From positions 1 to 64,000 of the forward strand of contig DASXVJ010000003.1 of assembly GCA_036504335.1 (NCBI GenBank): DNA of 64,000 nucleotides. The letters run 5' to 3'. This document shows, one piece after another, positions 6,708 to 17,914 of this stretch. How positions within the stretch are numbered: the first letter of the stretch is position 1; each line of letters opens with the position of its first letter. Made by a program: the position numbers and the translations under genes. Source of the DNA: Fen-183 sp036504335 (lineage in GTDB: Bacteria; Acidobacteriota; Thermoanaerobaculia; UBA5066). The notes beneath the pieces are model-generated. The model was not told where the DNA came from and did no database searches. It was given only the letters and a program-made list of their open reading frames with translations.

Positions 6708-9470
6708 TCAGTCCGCGATTGAGTGCCACTCCACGGTGTACTCGAGCAGCGGGGGCTCCAGGATTATGAATTTCGCGTTCCCATCATGGGGCCGAAGGAG
6801 TCCCCCGTCGGCAAGGAGACCGTAGAGGAGGTCGAAATCGTAGCTCGTCGCATCGTCTACAAACGAGAGCGTCGCCGGGGGCGGGATGGGGTTCGGGCAG
6901 TCGTATTTGACGACGGGAATCATGTTCTCGATGACGGCTTTGCCGGACAGCTCGAAACGCGACGGGAACCGCCGCGAGGGCTCTGAGAAGGTGTTCGTGA
7001 GTTTCCCGGTGACGTTCGGGAAGGTGACGACACCGGGCGTCCCCACCGACGTGATCGAGCACCGGCATCCCTTGACGGTCGCGTCGTCGGGAAGGCTGGC
7101 CAGCGTCGGATCCTTCACGAGCACGAAGCCGGACGGGGAGTCCTCGAGGTGGAAGTCCTGCTCCTGGTCGTCGGCATACGAATAGGAGTATTCCGTGTTC
7201 GATCCGCTGCAGGCGAGGTTGAGCTTGAAACCCACCCTCAAGGCCCATCGGCGCCGGACGATGTTCACAGTCTTCGTCGCCTCGTAAATCCCGAAGGGGA
7301 CGCCCCCACGGGTCACGCTGGCTCGCGCGCGCAGGGTCACGGGCACCGTGGCGTGGGCGATACTGGCGGGCGCGGAGTAAGAGAACTCGCCCAGGTTCAG
7401 CCCCGCCCCAATCGTCCCGATCTTCGGCGGAAACATCCCGGTATTCGCGCGGTCGAGGGTCAGCTGACCCAGGTCGTAGAACTGCGGCTCCGCGCCCCGG
7501 CTGGAGGGCGGAAGGTAGAAGATCAGGTTGATGTGGTCCATCTTGCCCCCGGCAACGACCCACTGACCGGTGGTCTGGATTTCGAGACCTCTCAGGAAGA
7601 CGTGCCGGGAGGTCCCCGAGCTCGCCCGCGTCGCCCGACCCGCGGTCCGCGAAGACGCGGGCGGAGGGTTCGTGCCCGCGAGGGCGATCGTGAGCGTTCG
7701 GGCGCCCGTGTCGATCCTGCCGCCCGTGAGTCCGGCCCACGATGCGCCCCTCTGGATGGCGAGAGTGAGCGTGTCGATGTCCGGCACGTCCAGGCCGTGC
7801 GGCCCGTAGTCCACGCTGAGGAGCGCGGGCTTCGCGAACGCGAGCCCGTCCGGCGAAATGTCGTAGCCGGGTCCGACGCCTGCCGGCGCGCCGTTTGGAG
7901 CGGAAGCGATGGCAATCGCAACCGCGGCGGCCAGCGCGCCCGCCGGGATCCTGAGCGTCACGGCTCCGTCGTCGGACCGGATCGATCCCCCCGCCGGTCC
8001 GATCGTGGCCGCGGACGGGAGGACGGACGACAGAGGCATGATCGGCGTGACCACCGGGTCTCCCGAGGCGTTGTCGATCGAGGAATCGAAGACGTCGACG
8101 CTCCCCGAGGTCACCCTGACCAGCATCGTCGCGTCGTCAGGAATCGCCGCCGCGAAGAGGTCCTGGACGTTCGGCTGCGTCCAGCCGAAGGGTCCGAGAG
8201 AGCCGTTCGCGGTCCCGACGGTCGCGCCTGACGCGGCCTTCAGAGTCAGGGAATACGCGGCTCCGTCCGCGCCCGCCGCGAACCCGACGTTCGTGCGGAA
8301 CGCGGCGTTCTGACGGATGCCCGTGACGACCGCACCGGCGTCCGCGGACATCAGGAAGGAAAGCAACGGGCGGGGCTTCTGCTGCGCGCCGAACGTCCCC
8401 GGAACGACCCCGAACGGGTCGACGTTGCTCGTGCGGCAGAGGACCGCCACCGGGACGTCGGTTCGGAATCGAAGGGCTCCGGCCGATCCGACGGGCAGGC
8501 CGAGAAGCGAATCCAGGACGTCCACGACGTCCCGGATCTTCCCCGCCGGAACCGCGAACGTGCCGGTCAACGGCGTTGGGTTGGAACCCTGGTTGGCATG
8601 GAAGGAGACCGTCACGGTCGCGTCGGTCGACGACGGGTTGTAGAAACGACCGTCTGTGCGAAAGAAGGTGGAGTTCCGGCCGTTCGCGCGGGCAACGCCG
8701 TTCACGACGACGTCCTGATACCCGGCCGGGAGATCTTCGAAGGTGAAGAGCGAGCTGTCTCCCGTCACGTTGTCCACGACGACGGAATAGCCCGCGCCTC
8801 GGCCCCGCGTCACGACGAGCTCGGCGCGGCTCACGGGCACCGCACCCGCGAAGCTGGCCACGGAGAACTGCTGGAACCCCGGGGCGTCGAGATCGTAGCC
8901 CTGCGAGCCGAGCGAGACGCCGTCCGCGTCGAAGACGGTCACCGTTCCCGAGCCGCCGCCGGCGTCCGGAAAGACGACGGCGATGTTCGTGCGGTAGCCG
9001 GAATTCCCATTGGCCGACTGGCTGATCCACAGGCTGTGCGCGGTGTCGCCGATTTCGAGGAGCCGGTCGTCCGCGAAGACCGGCAACGCGACGCCGTACG
9101 TGCCGGAGGCTGCCGTGTTGTACGTGCGGGCCCGGATGAGGAGGGGCGCGTCGCCGGCGACCTGCGTGGCGCCCGCACCCTGCGCGCCCCAGAGGCTGTC
9201 GAGAACGTTGCGGTAGGCGAGCGTCTGACCCGCGCCGAGAGTGACCTGCTTCGGCGTCGTCCCGCCTGCCGGGATGAACGAGATCGTCGCCTGAACGGGC
9301 ACGCTCCCGGGATTCGTCACCGCGAGGTCCGACACGAACCGCGTGTTATTCAGACCGCCGGCGTTCACGGTGCCCGGGATCGTCCAGGTCGAGGCGGGCT
9401 TCTGGGCCACGCCGATTCGTCCCCAGAGGACGACCGCGAGGAACGCGACGGACGAGACGGTCTTTCGCAT
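6708..9470 (-). CDS. Large secreted protein with four repeated beta modules and a ZU5-like domain
   Basis: A 920-residue protein with a cleavable signal peptide (VAFLAVVLWGRIGVAQ, cleavage near residue 22). Four related modules start near residues 41, 157, 266 and 388. Each has an N-x-x-F/Y/R-x-T-D/N opening followed by a beta strand rich in alternating T and V, such as NTRFVSDLAVTNPG and NAAFRTNVGF. A stretch near 490-570 (GPAGGSIRSDDGAVTLRIPAGAL) resembles a ZU5-type domain. The C-terminal 300 residues include two CxC-like cysteines. Function is unknown; surface or extracellular location is inferred. A GGAGG ribosome site precedes the ATG. Confidence 0.75.
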   Translation of the reverse strand: MRKTVSSVAFLAVVLWGRIGVAQKPASTWTIPGTVNAGGLNNTRFVSDLAVTNPGSVPVQATISFIPAGGTTPKQVTLGAGQTLAYRNVLDSLWGAQGAGATQVAGDAPLLIRARTYNTAASGTYGVALPVFADDRLLEIGDTAHSLWISQSANGNSGYRTNIAVVFPDAGGGSGTVTVFDADGVSLGSQGYDLDAPGFQQFSVASFAGAVPVSRAELVVTRGRGAGYSVVVDNVTGDSSLFTFEDLPAGYQDVVVNGVARANGRNSTFFRTDGRFYNPSSTDATVTVSFHANQGSNPTPLTGTFAVPAGKIRDVVDVLDSLLGLPVGSAGALRFRTDVPVAVLCRTSNVDPFGVVPGTFGAQQKPRPLLSFLMSADAGAVVTGIRQNAAFRTNVGFAAGADGAAYSLTLKAASGATVGTANGSLGPFGWTQPNVQDLFAAAIPDDATMLVRVTSGSVDVFDSSIDNASGDPVVTPIMPLSSVLPSAATIGPAGGSIRSDDGAVTLRIPAGALAAAVAIAIASAPNGAPAGVGPGYDISPDGLAFAKPALLSVDYGPHGLDVPDIDTLTLAIQRGASWAGLTGGRIDTGARTLTIALAGTNPPPASSRTAGRATRASSGTSRHVFLRGLEIQTTGQWVVAGGKMDHINLIFYLPPSSRGAEPQFYDLGQLTLDRANTGMFPPKIGTIGAGLNLGEFSYSAPASIAHATVPVTLRARASVTRGGVPFGIYEATKTVNIVRRRWALRVGFKLNLACSGSNTEYSYSYADDQEQDFHLEDSPSGFVLVKDPTLASLPDDATVKGCRCSITSVGTPGVVTFPNVTGKLTNTFSEPSRRFPSRFELSGKAVIENMIPVVKYDCPNPIPPPATLSFVDDATSYDFDLLYGLLADGGLLRPHDGNAKFIILEPPLLEYTVEWHSIAD

Positions 9471-9570
9471 GAGGCCTCCGCGGGGCGGCCCTGCGCGGCC
9501 CCTTACAGGAGTATGCGCGAACGCGTCTCAGACTCCCTCATGGCTTCCCGCGTGCCCGCCCGCGAGCCGG

Positions 9571-12192
9571 TCAGGTCGGAAGCTGGAGCTGGGCACCGAA
9601 ATCGCCCGGGGACGGGGCTCGCGGAATCCGGACGTGAAACGCGGTCCCGCTTCCGGGCTGGCTCTCCACGGTGATCGTCCCGCCGTGGAGCTCCACGTAG
9701 GCCTTCGCGAGGGCAAGGCCGATCCCCATGCCGCGGTACGCGCGCGTGGCCGAGCCGTCCACCTGGCGGAAGCGCTCGAAGATGAACGGGAGGTCCTTCG
9801 CGTCGACGCCGACGCCGTTGTCGACGACCGCGAACGCGGCGCCGGCGTCGTCGGCGGACGCTTCCACGCGGATCCGCCCGCCCTTCGGCGTGAACTTGAC
9901 GGCGTTGTGGACGAGATTCCAAAGGACCTGCCGCATCCGCAGCGGGTCGAGACGCACGAACGTCGGAGCCGACGGAGTCTCGACCGACATCGCGATGCCT
10001 TTCGCCTCCGCCATGACGGACACCGGCTCGACCGCGCCCGCGACGAGCGGACCCAGGTCGACGATCTCCGGCTCGAGGCGCGTGCGGCCCTCCTCGTAGC
10101 GCGAGAGGTCGAGGAGATCCGAGATCAGCGCGAGCAGGAACTGCGCCGAGCGGTTGATCTGGTCGACCGCGATCTTGACGGTCTCCTTGTCGGGCCGGTC
10201 CTCGGTGAGGACCTCGCTCCAGCCGAGGATGGCCGTGAGCGGCGTGCGAAGCTCGTGGTTCACGTTCTGGAGGAAGTAGTCGCGGTTTCGCTGGGCGTCG
10301 CGCAGGCGCTCGTAGCTCTTCTGGAGCTCCTCGTAAAGCCGCGCGTTGCGCAGGAGCAGGGCCGCCTGGTCCGCGTAGCCCTCGATCGCGGCCTGGTCCT
10401 CGGCGTCGAAGCCGCCCGGCTTGTCCGCGACGCCGAGGACGCCGAGGATCCCGGACTCGGCCCGGAGGGGCGCGAGGACGACGTTCTCGCGCACGTCGAG
10501 CCGTTTGACCATTGCCTGCGAGATGCGCGGGTCGCTCAGGTCGTTCCGAAGGACGGTCTCGCCGGTCCGGTAGACGATCACGGCGAGCGTCGGGTCCTCG
10601 AGGCCTGCCCGGACGCCGCGGAGCGCGCCCTCGGGGATGCCCCAGCCCGGCGGCGCGCCGACGAGCGAGCGCGTGTCCGGGTCCCAGAGGACGAGCCATC
10701 CCTTCGTCGCGCCGACGAGCTGCGCGATCTGCCGGGCGAGCTGGGCGAGCGTCTCGTCCGGCTGCGTCATGAGCGCCGCGGTCTGCCCGAGGCGGTGGAC
10801 GCCTTCCATGGAGGCCGTCCGCCAGCGCATGCGGCGCTCGACGTTTCGCAGCGCGCGCGAGAGGCGGCCGACCTCGTCGGCGAGGTCGAGGCCCGGAAGC
10901 TCGCCCATCGGCTGGCCCGCGGCGAGCGCGTCCGCCGCGCGCGCGACCCGCCGCACCGGGGCGAGAGCGCCGCTGGTCACCGCGACGAGGCCTGCCGACA
11001 GCGCGAGGATGACCGCGAGGTAGAGAAGCCGCAGCCCGGCGCGGCGCTTGCGGCCGGCTTCGAAGATCGGGTCCAGCTGGGCGCGAACCTTCTTCTCCAG
11101 CGCGGCGCGCGGCGAGACCTTCGCGTAGGTCCATGGGATCCCTGAAAGCGGCCGCGCCACGACGAGAAAGTGCCGGCCCCCGAGGTCGATCTCGAGGTCG
11201 CCGTTGCGGTTCTTGCCGATCGCATCCGTCAGGACGGCCAGCTCCGAAGCGGCCAGGCGATCGCGCGGTGCCGCGTGCAGGAGGGCGCCCTCCGCCGACA
11301 CGAGCACTTCGACGTCTTCCGGGCGGGTGGGATCCGGCGTTCCCTCGAAAAGCCGCGTGAAGACCCAGTCGACGCCCACCTCCGCGACGACACTGCCGTC
11401 CTTCGCCCGAACGAGCGTCTTCACGGTGACGATCTTCCCCGCCTTTGCGAAGAGATCCTCGTAGACGGGGGTCCAGACGAACGGCGCAGGACCGTCCGGC
11501 GGCGGCAGGAGCGCGAGCGCCCGCGTCTCCTTCGACGGAAAGCCGTAATCGGACGGGATGATGTCCGTCCCGCCGACCCGGAACGTGTGCCCCGGAACGG
11601 CGCGCACGACGCCCGAAGCCGTGACGACGGCGATCGCGGAGACGTCCACGGGGCCGAGCCCGAGGGTGACGAACGGGCCTTCGAGCCGCCGGGTCGCGGC
11701 CAGATCCCGGAGCGCGCGGGGGGTCAGGCCCGTGCGCCGGCTCACGACGGCGATGCTGGCTCCGGGATACGCGGACCGCAGCAGTCCGCCCGGATCGTCG
11801 AGCATCTCCTCGGCCGGCAGGTTCGCGTCGGGACCCGCCTCCAGCGCGCGACCCGCCTCGAGGCCGACGCGCCTCACGAGCGTGACGAGCCGGCCCGCGG
11901 AGTCCGAGATCGTGCGGACGGCGTCGCTCGCTTCCTCGTGGAGGGCCCGCGTCTCCTGCCGGCGCGCGTCGGCGAGGAGCGTCTCGAGGAGCTGCTGCTC
12001 GTCGCGGTCCCTCTGGCGGTCGACGAGGAGCCAGTAGACGAGCGCGGGCAGAACGGCCACCGGAAGGAGGTAGAGGACGAGCCGCGCCCCGAGCGAACGG
12101 CGGGGGCTCCACGTCCCGCGGCCTCCGAGCGCGGCCTCCTCGCGGGCGTGAACGTCGCCGCTGTCCTCGATCCTCGGTTGTCCCGCGCTCAC
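9571..12192 (-). CDS. Membrane hybrid-input sensor histidine kinase (dCache-HAMP-GAF-HisKA-HATPase)
   Basis: An 873-residue kinase. A transmembrane helix at about 36-56 and another near 390-410 flank a periplasmic dCache-like sensor. A HAMP linker follows, then a GAF domain (about 480-630), then a HisKA dimerisation domain with the phospho-acceptor NHELRTPL. The ATP-binding domain has the N box (NLVHNAVKFT), the G1 box (VDNGVGVD) and the G2 box (GMGIGLALAK). No receiver domain is fused and no response regulator is adjacent, so it is an orphan kinase here. The ATG lies 15 bases downstream of the exporter permease gene, so it may be cotranscribed with the MacB-like operon. Confidence 0.88.
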   Translation of the reverse strand: MSAGQPRIEDSGDVHAREEAALGGRGTWSPRRSLGARLVLYLLPVAVLPALVYWLLVDRQRDRDEQQLLETLLADARRQETRALHEEASDAVRTISDSAGRLVTLVRRVGLEAGRALEAGPDANLPAEEMLDDPGGLLRSAYPGASIAVVSRRTGLTPRALRDLAATRRLEGPFVTLGLGPVDVSAIAVVTASGVVRAVPGHTFRVGGTDIIPSDYGFPSKETRALALLPPPDGPAPFVWTPVYEDLFAKAGKIVTVKTLVRAKDGSVVAEVGVDWVFTRLFEGTPDPTRPEDVEVLVSAEGALLHAAPRDRLAASELAVLTDAIGKNRNGDLEIDLGGRHFLVVARPLSGIPWTYAKVSPRAALEKKVRAQLDPIFEAGRKRRAGLRLLYLAVILALSAGLVAVTSGALAPVRRVARAADALAAGQPMGELPGLDLADEVGRLSRALRNVERRMRWRTASMEGVHRLGQTAALMTQPDETLAQLARQIAQLVGATKGWLVLWDPDTRSLVGAPPGWGIPEGALRGVRAGLEDPTLAVIVYRTGETVLRNDLSDPRISQAMVKRLDVRENVVLAPLRAESGILGVLGVADKPGGFDAEDQAAIEGYADQAALLLRNARLYEELQKSYERLRDAQRNRDYFLQNVNHELRTPLTAILGWSEVLTEDRPDKETVKIAVDQINRSAQFLLALISDLLDLSRYEEGRTRLEPEIVDLGPLVAGAVEPVSVMAEAKGIAMSVETPSAPTFVRLDPLRMRQVLWNLVHNAVKFTPKGGRIRVEASADDAGAAFAVVDNGVGVDAKDLPFIFERFRQVDGSATRAYRGMGIGLALAKAYVELHGGTITVESQPGSGTAFHVRIPRAPSPGDFGAQLQLPT

Positions 12193-12207
12193 CCGGGAAG
12201 GTTAACG

Positions 12208-13421
<1,214 letters not shown>

Positions 13422-13425
<4 letters not shown>

Positions 13426-14159
13426 GCGGGCTTCCCTCCGGAAACCGCGGCGCGCTTGCGGTCCTGCACGGCGACGTCGCTCAGGACCTTGCCGTCGCGG
13501 AACGTGACGATGCGCCGGGCGAACTGTGCGATGTCGGGCTCGTGCGTGATGAGAACGACGGTCTTCCCCTCGTCGTTGAGGGCCTGGAAGATCGCCATGA
13601 CCTCTTCCGACGTCCTCGAATCGAGGTTGCCGGTCGGCTCGTCCGCGAGGAGGATCGCGGGCTCGTTCACGAGGCTCCGCGCGATGGCGACGCGCTGCTG
13701 CTGCCCTCCCGAGAGCTGCGCGGACGTGTGGTCCCAGCGGTCCTTGAGGCCCACGCGCTCGAGACAGCGCATCGCCTGCGCGCGCGACGCCTCGTCCGTG
13801 AGCTTCGACTTCTTCGAGTAGAGGAGCGGGAGCTCCACGTTCTCGAGCGCCGACGTGCGTGACAGGAGGTTGAAGTTCTGGAAGACGAAGCCGATCTTGT
13901 CGTTCCGGATCTCGGCGCGCGCGTCGCGCCCGAGCGACGAGACGTCGACGCCCTCGAGGACGTAGCGGCCCCCGGTCGGCCGGTCGAGGCAGCCGACGAT
14001 GTTCATGAACGTCGACTTCCCGGAGCCCGACGGGCCCATCACCGCCACGAACTCGCCGGGCTCGACCTTGATCGACACGCCGTCGAGGGCGCGCACCTCG
14101 GTCTCGCCCATCTGGTAGACGCGCGTGAGGTTCTCGAGCTCGATGACGGGATGCGCCAC
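13422..14159 (-). CDS. MacB/LolD-type ABC transporter ATPase
   Basis: A 245-residue ATPase. Walker A is GPSGSGKST, the Q-loop lies in FVFQNFNLL, the signature is LSGGQQQRVAIAR, Walker B is ILLADEPTGNLDS and the switch His lies in VLITHEPDIAQ. The DEPTGNLDS wording is typical of the MacB/LolD/FtsE group. The stop overlaps the permease ATG by four bases, and the gene starts 14 bases after the fusion protein ends. Confidence 0.93.
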
Positions 14160-14173
14160 GGCCGGCCGCCCGC

Positions 14174-15493
14174 TCAGAAGGGCCGCCGCCCGCCCGGGCC
14201 GCCCCCGGCGGGGCTGCCGGACGCGGAGGCGCCCGCGCGCGCGGTCGCGAGGCCGACGATGATCTCGTCGCCTTCCTTGAGATCCGCGCTCTCGATGGCC
14301 GTCATGTTGCCGTCCGTGATGAGCGTCTTGACCGTGACGGCCTTGAGCTTGCCCTTGCCGTTCGGGACCTCGACGAAGAGCGTTCCGGAACGGGACGCCG
14401 CCGGCCGGCCGCCGCCGGGACCGCCGCGGCCGCCGGGACCGCGGCCGGTCGTGGGAGCCCCCGTCTGCGGCGCCGCTGCCTGCGAGGACGGAGCCCCGCC
14501 CGTGGCGGGCGCGGGAGCCGAAGCCGTCGCAGGGGCGCCCGCGGCGGCGCCTTTGGTCTTCTCGGCGCCCGCGACGTCCGCGGGATCGGGCCGGAAGCGC
14601 AGCGCCGCGTTCGGGACGCGCAGCACGTCGCGGCGAGCGTCGACGGGAATCTGGACGTTGGCCGTCATCCCCGGCTTGAGCTTCAGGTCCTGGTTCGGCA
14701 CGTCGAGCATGACGGGATACGTCACGACGTTCTGGACCGTCTGCGGCGAGAGCCGGACCTGCGAGACGGAGCCCTTGAACGACTGTTCGGGAAACGCGTC
14801 CACGGAAAAGGTGGCGACCTGCTCCACGCGGATGCGGCCGACGTCGGCCTCGTCGATGTTCGTGAGGACCTGCATCTTCGTGAGGTCCTGCGCGATCGTG
14901 AAGATCACGGGCGCCTGGAAGGAGGCCGCGACCGTCTGGCCGACGTCGTACTGGCGGTCCACGACGACGCCGTCGATCGGCGAGAGGATCTTCGCGTAGG
15001 AAAGGTTCGTGAGGGACTGCTTCAGCGACGCCTCGCTCTGGGCGACGGCCGCAGCTGCGGCGTCCCGGTTCGTCTGGGCCGCATCGAGCTCGGACTGCGC
15101 CAGGAGCTGCTGCTTCGCGAGGTTCTTCGAACGCGCCAGGGAGAGCTCCGTGTTGCGCAGCTCCACCTTCGACTTCTCGAGATCGGCGCGCCTCTGCTCG
15201 ACGCTCTGCTGGAAGGGCGTCGGGTCGAGCTCGGCGAGGAGCTGGCCCTTCTTGACCGTCGAATTGAAGTCGACGGCGAGCCTGGCGATGATGCCGGAAA
15301 CCTGGCTGCCGACCTTGACGGTCGTGACCGCCGACAGCGTGCCCGTCGCCGTCACGGTCGCGACGACGTCGCCCTTGTCGAGCTTCCCTTTCCGGTACTT
15401 CGGCTCCGCGGAGCCCTTGCGGGCGACCAGGAACCAGGCGCCTCCCGCGACCACGACGAGGGCCGCGAGCACGGCCAGGATTCTGTTCTTCAT
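14174..15493 (-). CDS. MacA-type periplasmic membrane-fusion protein
   Basis: A 439-residue adaptor with an N-terminal anchor (ILAVLAALVVVAGGAWFLV). A split biotinyl-lipoyl domain follows (KVGSQVSGIIARLAVDFNSTV and later ILSPIDGVVVD), separated by a helical hairpin rich in Gln and Ala, then the beta-barrel. Unusually for the family, a linker of about 70 residues rich in Gly, Pro and Ala sits at about 320-390 inside the membrane-proximal region, and the protein ends in another Gly/Pro-rich tail. The ATG at 15493 starts directly before the hydrophobic anchor. Confidence 0.88.
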   Translation of the reverse strand: MKNRILAVLAALVVVAGGAWFLVARKGSAEPKYRKGKLDKGDVVATVTATGTLSAVTTVKVGSQVSGIIARLAVDFNSTVKKGQLLAELDPTPFQQSVEQRRADLEKSKVELRNTELSLARSKNLAKQQLLAQSELDAAQTNRDAAAAAVAQSEASLKQSLTNLSYAKILSPIDGVVVDRQYDVGQTVAASFQAPVIFTIAQDLTKMQVLTNIDEADVGRIRVEQVATFSVDAFPEQSFKGSVSQVRLSPQTVQNVVTYPVMLDVPNQDLKLKPGMTANVQIPVDARRDVLRVPNAALRFRPDPADVAGAEKTKGAAAGAPATASAPAPATGGAPSSQAAAPQTGAPTTGRGPGGRGGPGGGRPAASRSGTLFVEVPNGKGKLKAVTVKTLITDGNMTAIESADLKEGDEIIVGLATARAGASASGSPAGGGPGGRRPF

Positions 15494-15548
15494 GCAGTCC
15501 TCAAACGGCGTTTGACGCCGGAAATCACGACGGGGTTGACCGGAGCGC

Positions 15549-16592
15549 TCAGAAAGATGCCGCCAGGCCCAGCTGGAACGCCTTGACGGTCCCCGACCCG
15601 GCGAGCGTCGTGAGGCGCCTCGCACTGTACTCGATCGAGGCCGAAAGGCCCTTCACCGGGACCCATACGGCCCCGGGCATGTGGATCTCCTCGACCGCCC
15701 CGGCTCCGAGGTAGTGCCAGCGCGACCAGGTGTACCGCCAGGTCACGGACGGGAATTCGGCCGTCAGGCCCGCGAGGACCGAGCGGGAGTCGTCGTACCC
15801 GTAACGACAAGGGGCTCCGGGCGAGCAGGGCCGGCCCGAGCTCCGCCAGAAACCCTCCACGAAGAGAGTGAGCGGCCCGAACGCGACCGTGAGGTCGGCC
15901 GCGAAATCGCTCCTCCGGAACTCGTCCAATCCGTCCTTCGGGACGAGCCGCGCCGTCGCGGCCGAGACGCCGGGCCTGACCCACCAGAGGACCTTGCTCA
16001 ACGTGTACGAGGTCCGCGCGGAGAGACCGTCGCGCAGGAGCCGCGACGGATCGGACTCGACGTCGCGCCCCTCCTCCTCCCAGCCCACGTGGTCGTTCCC
16101 GCCGATGAAGGCCGCCGACCACCCGAGCGTGTCGAGGCCCCAGCGCGCCTCGCCGTCCAGCTGCGCGCCCCAGCCGGGATTGCGCGTGACGCCGTTCAGC
16201 GAGAAGAGGGTCCCCGGGAACGTCTCGTCGGGAAGGCCGACGAGCGGCACGACCTTTCCCACGCGGACGCCGCCCGCGGGGGTCTGGACCGCCACCCAGC
16301 CCTCCTCGAGCCAGAAGCTGCCGGCGAAATACGGCCGGAACGTCCCCTCGGTGGCGCGCGCCTCGGCGTGCGCCGAGAAGACGCCGCGGGTCCAGTCCGC
16401 CGTCACGCCGGCCCAGTAGAGCTCGGCGACACGCGTCTGGCGGTTCTCGAGCGGCTCGTAGTCGTGGAGCACCGCCTCGAACCGGAACTTCGGGGGGGAC
16501 GCGCCGTCCTTCGGAGGGTCGTCCGCGGCCGCGGAGGCCGCCGGGGGACCGAGGAGGACTGCCGCGAGCGCGGCGAAGAGGAGACCTTTCAA
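15549..16592 (-). CDS. Outer-membrane beta-barrel protein (porin-like)
   Basis: A 347-residue protein with a signal peptide (LLFAALAAVLLGPPAASAAA). Amphipathic strands follow, and it ends in a C-terminal phenylalanine (LGLAASF), the recognition end for barrel assembly. Strands such as AELYWAGVTADWTRGVFSAHAEA and FPSVTWRYTWSRWHYLG alternate polar and aromatic residues. The exact porin family is not recognised. It starts with TTG at 16592, and lies 55 bases downstream of macA on the same strand, so it may be the outer partner or simply a neighbour. Confidence 0.7.
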   Translation of the reverse strand: MKGLLFAALAAVLLGPPAASAAADDPPKDGASPPKFRFEAVLHDYEPLENRQTRVAELYWAGVTADWTRGVFSAHAEARATEGTFRPYFAGSFWLEEGWVAVQTPAGGVRVGKVVPLVGLPDETFPGTLFSLNGVTRNPGWGAQLDGEARWGLDTLGWSAAFIGGNDHVGWEEEGRDVESDPSRLLRDGLSARTSYTLSKVLWWVRPGVSAATARLVPKDGLDEFRRSDFAADLTVAFGPLTLFVEGFWRSSGRPCSPGAPCRYGYDDSRSVLAGLTAEFPSVTWRYTWSRWHYLGAGAVEEIHMPGAVWVPVKGLSASIEYSARRLTTLAGSGTVKAFQLGLAASF

Positions 16593-16602
16593 GACAGCCG
16601 CG

Positions 16603-16609
16603 TATATTA
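16603..16609. promoter_or_regulatory. Possible shared -10 element (TATATTA) between divergent genes
   Basis: TATATTA is the only AT-rich hexamer in the 38-base gap between the porin-like gene and the M16 gene. It can be read as TATATT on the plus strand and TAATAT on the minus strand. No -35 is obvious. Confidence 0.35.
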
Positions 16610-16630
16610 CGGGGCCCGCGAGCGGCGGGA

Positions 16631-17914
16631 TTGCCTGGAGGTCCCATTTCCTTCGAACTCGAGATCCCCGCCCACGTCGAACGCCTCGCGAACGGCCTGA
16701 CCGTCGTCGTCTCGCCCCAGCGCGGCATCCCCCTCGTCACGGTCGACGTCACGTACGACGTCGGCAGCCGCGTCGAGCTCCCCGGCAAGACGGGCTTCGC
16801 CCACCTCTTCGAGCACCTCATGTTCGAGGGCTCCGAGAACGTCGGGAAGGGGGAGCATTTCCGGCTCGTGGCCTCCGCCGGCGGCACGATGAACGGCACG
16901 ACGTCCGAGGACCGGACGAACTACTACGAGACGCTCCCGGCCGAGTGCCTCGATCTCGGCCTCTTCCTCGAAGCCGACCGGATGCGCGCCCTCGTCCTCA
17001 CGCAGGAGAAGCTCGACAACCAGCGCGAGGCCGTGAAGGAAGAGAAGCGCCTGCGCATCGACAACCAGCCGTACGCGCCGTCCTTCGAGACGGCCGATGC
17101 GCTCGCGTACGACGCGTTCGCCTACAAGCACTCCGTGATCGGCTCGATGGACGACCTCGGCGCCGCGTCGCTCGACGATGCGCGCCGCTTCTACGAAACG
17201 TACTACGCTCCGGGAAACGCGCTTCTCGCGATCGCGGGCGACGTCGAGCCTGCCGAGGCGTTCCGCCGGGCCCGCGCGTTCTTCGACGACGTTCCGGCCC
17301 GCGGGAAGCCCGCGCCCTTCGCGGTCGTCGAGCCGCCTCCGACTGCGGAGCGCCGCGCCGAGGTCCCCGATCCGCACGCAGCCGTGCCGGCGCTCCACCT
17401 GAACTTCAAGGTGGCCGACCGCCGCCACCCCGACCTCTTCGCGCTCTCGTACGCCGAGAAGGTCCTCGGCGCCGGCGAGAGCGGGCGGCTCTGGCGGCGC
17501 CTCGTGAAGGACGACGAGCTCGCCCTGTCGCTGACGGTCGCGCTCGACGAACGCCGCGGCCCGTCGCTCTTCCGTTTCTTCGCGATCGCGCGGCCGGGCG
17601 TCGCCCCCGAGCGCCTCGAGGCCGAGATCCTCGCGGACGTCACGCGCCTCGCCGCAGAGGGCCCGACCCCGCGCGAGATGGAGCGCGTCCGGCGCGTGAT
17701 CACGGCCGGGGCCATCCGGGCGACACAGACGACGCAGGCCGTGGCGTTCCTCCTGTCCGAGTACGGCGTCTACGACGGCGACCCGAATCTCTGGAGGCGG
17801 GACCTCGACGAGGTCCTCTCCGTGGAAGCCGAGCACGTGCGCGACGCCGTCCAGCGCTGGCTCGTCGCGGCACGCCGCTCCGTCGTCACCGTGCGCCCCG
17901 CGGAGGCGGCGTGA
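16631..17914 (+). CDS. M16 zinc metallopeptidase, catalytic subunit
   Basis: A 427-residue processing-peptidase-like protein. The inverted zinc motif HxxEH is present as HLFEH (in FAHLFEHLMFEG near residue 60), and the downstream Glu ligand lies in NQREAVKEEKR. Two M16 half-domains are visible. The start is uncertain: TTG 16631 opens the frame, but a GGAGG at 16637-16641 lies inside the coding part. It overlaps the next gene by GTGA. M16 pairs of this kind degrade or process peptides in the periplasm; no signal peptide is evident here. Confidence 0.85.
   Translation: MPGGPISFELEIPAHVERLANGLTVVVSPQRGIPLVTVDVTYDVGSRVELPGKTGFAHLFEHLMFEGSENVGKGEHFRLVASAGGTMNGTTSEDRTNYYETLPAECLDLGLFLEADRMRALVLTQEKLDNQREAVKEEKRLRIDNQPYAPSFETADALAYDAFAYKHSVIGSMDDLGAASLDDARRFYETYYAPGNALLAIAGDVEPAEAFRRARAFFDDVPARGKPAPFAVVEPPPTAERRAEVPDPHAAVPALHLNFKVADRRHPDLFALSYAEKVLGAGESGRLWRRLVKDDELALSLTVALDERRGPSLFRFFAIARPGVAPERLEAEILADVTRLAAEGPTPREMERVRRVITAGAIRATQTTQAVAFLLSEYGVYDGDPNLWRRDLDEVLSVEAEHVRDAVQRWLVAARRSVVTVRPAEAA

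Noticed and set aside
15501..15521. Hairpin CAAACGGCGTTTG between porin and macA
   Set aside because: The stem is short and there is no U-tract or other support for a terminator or operator.
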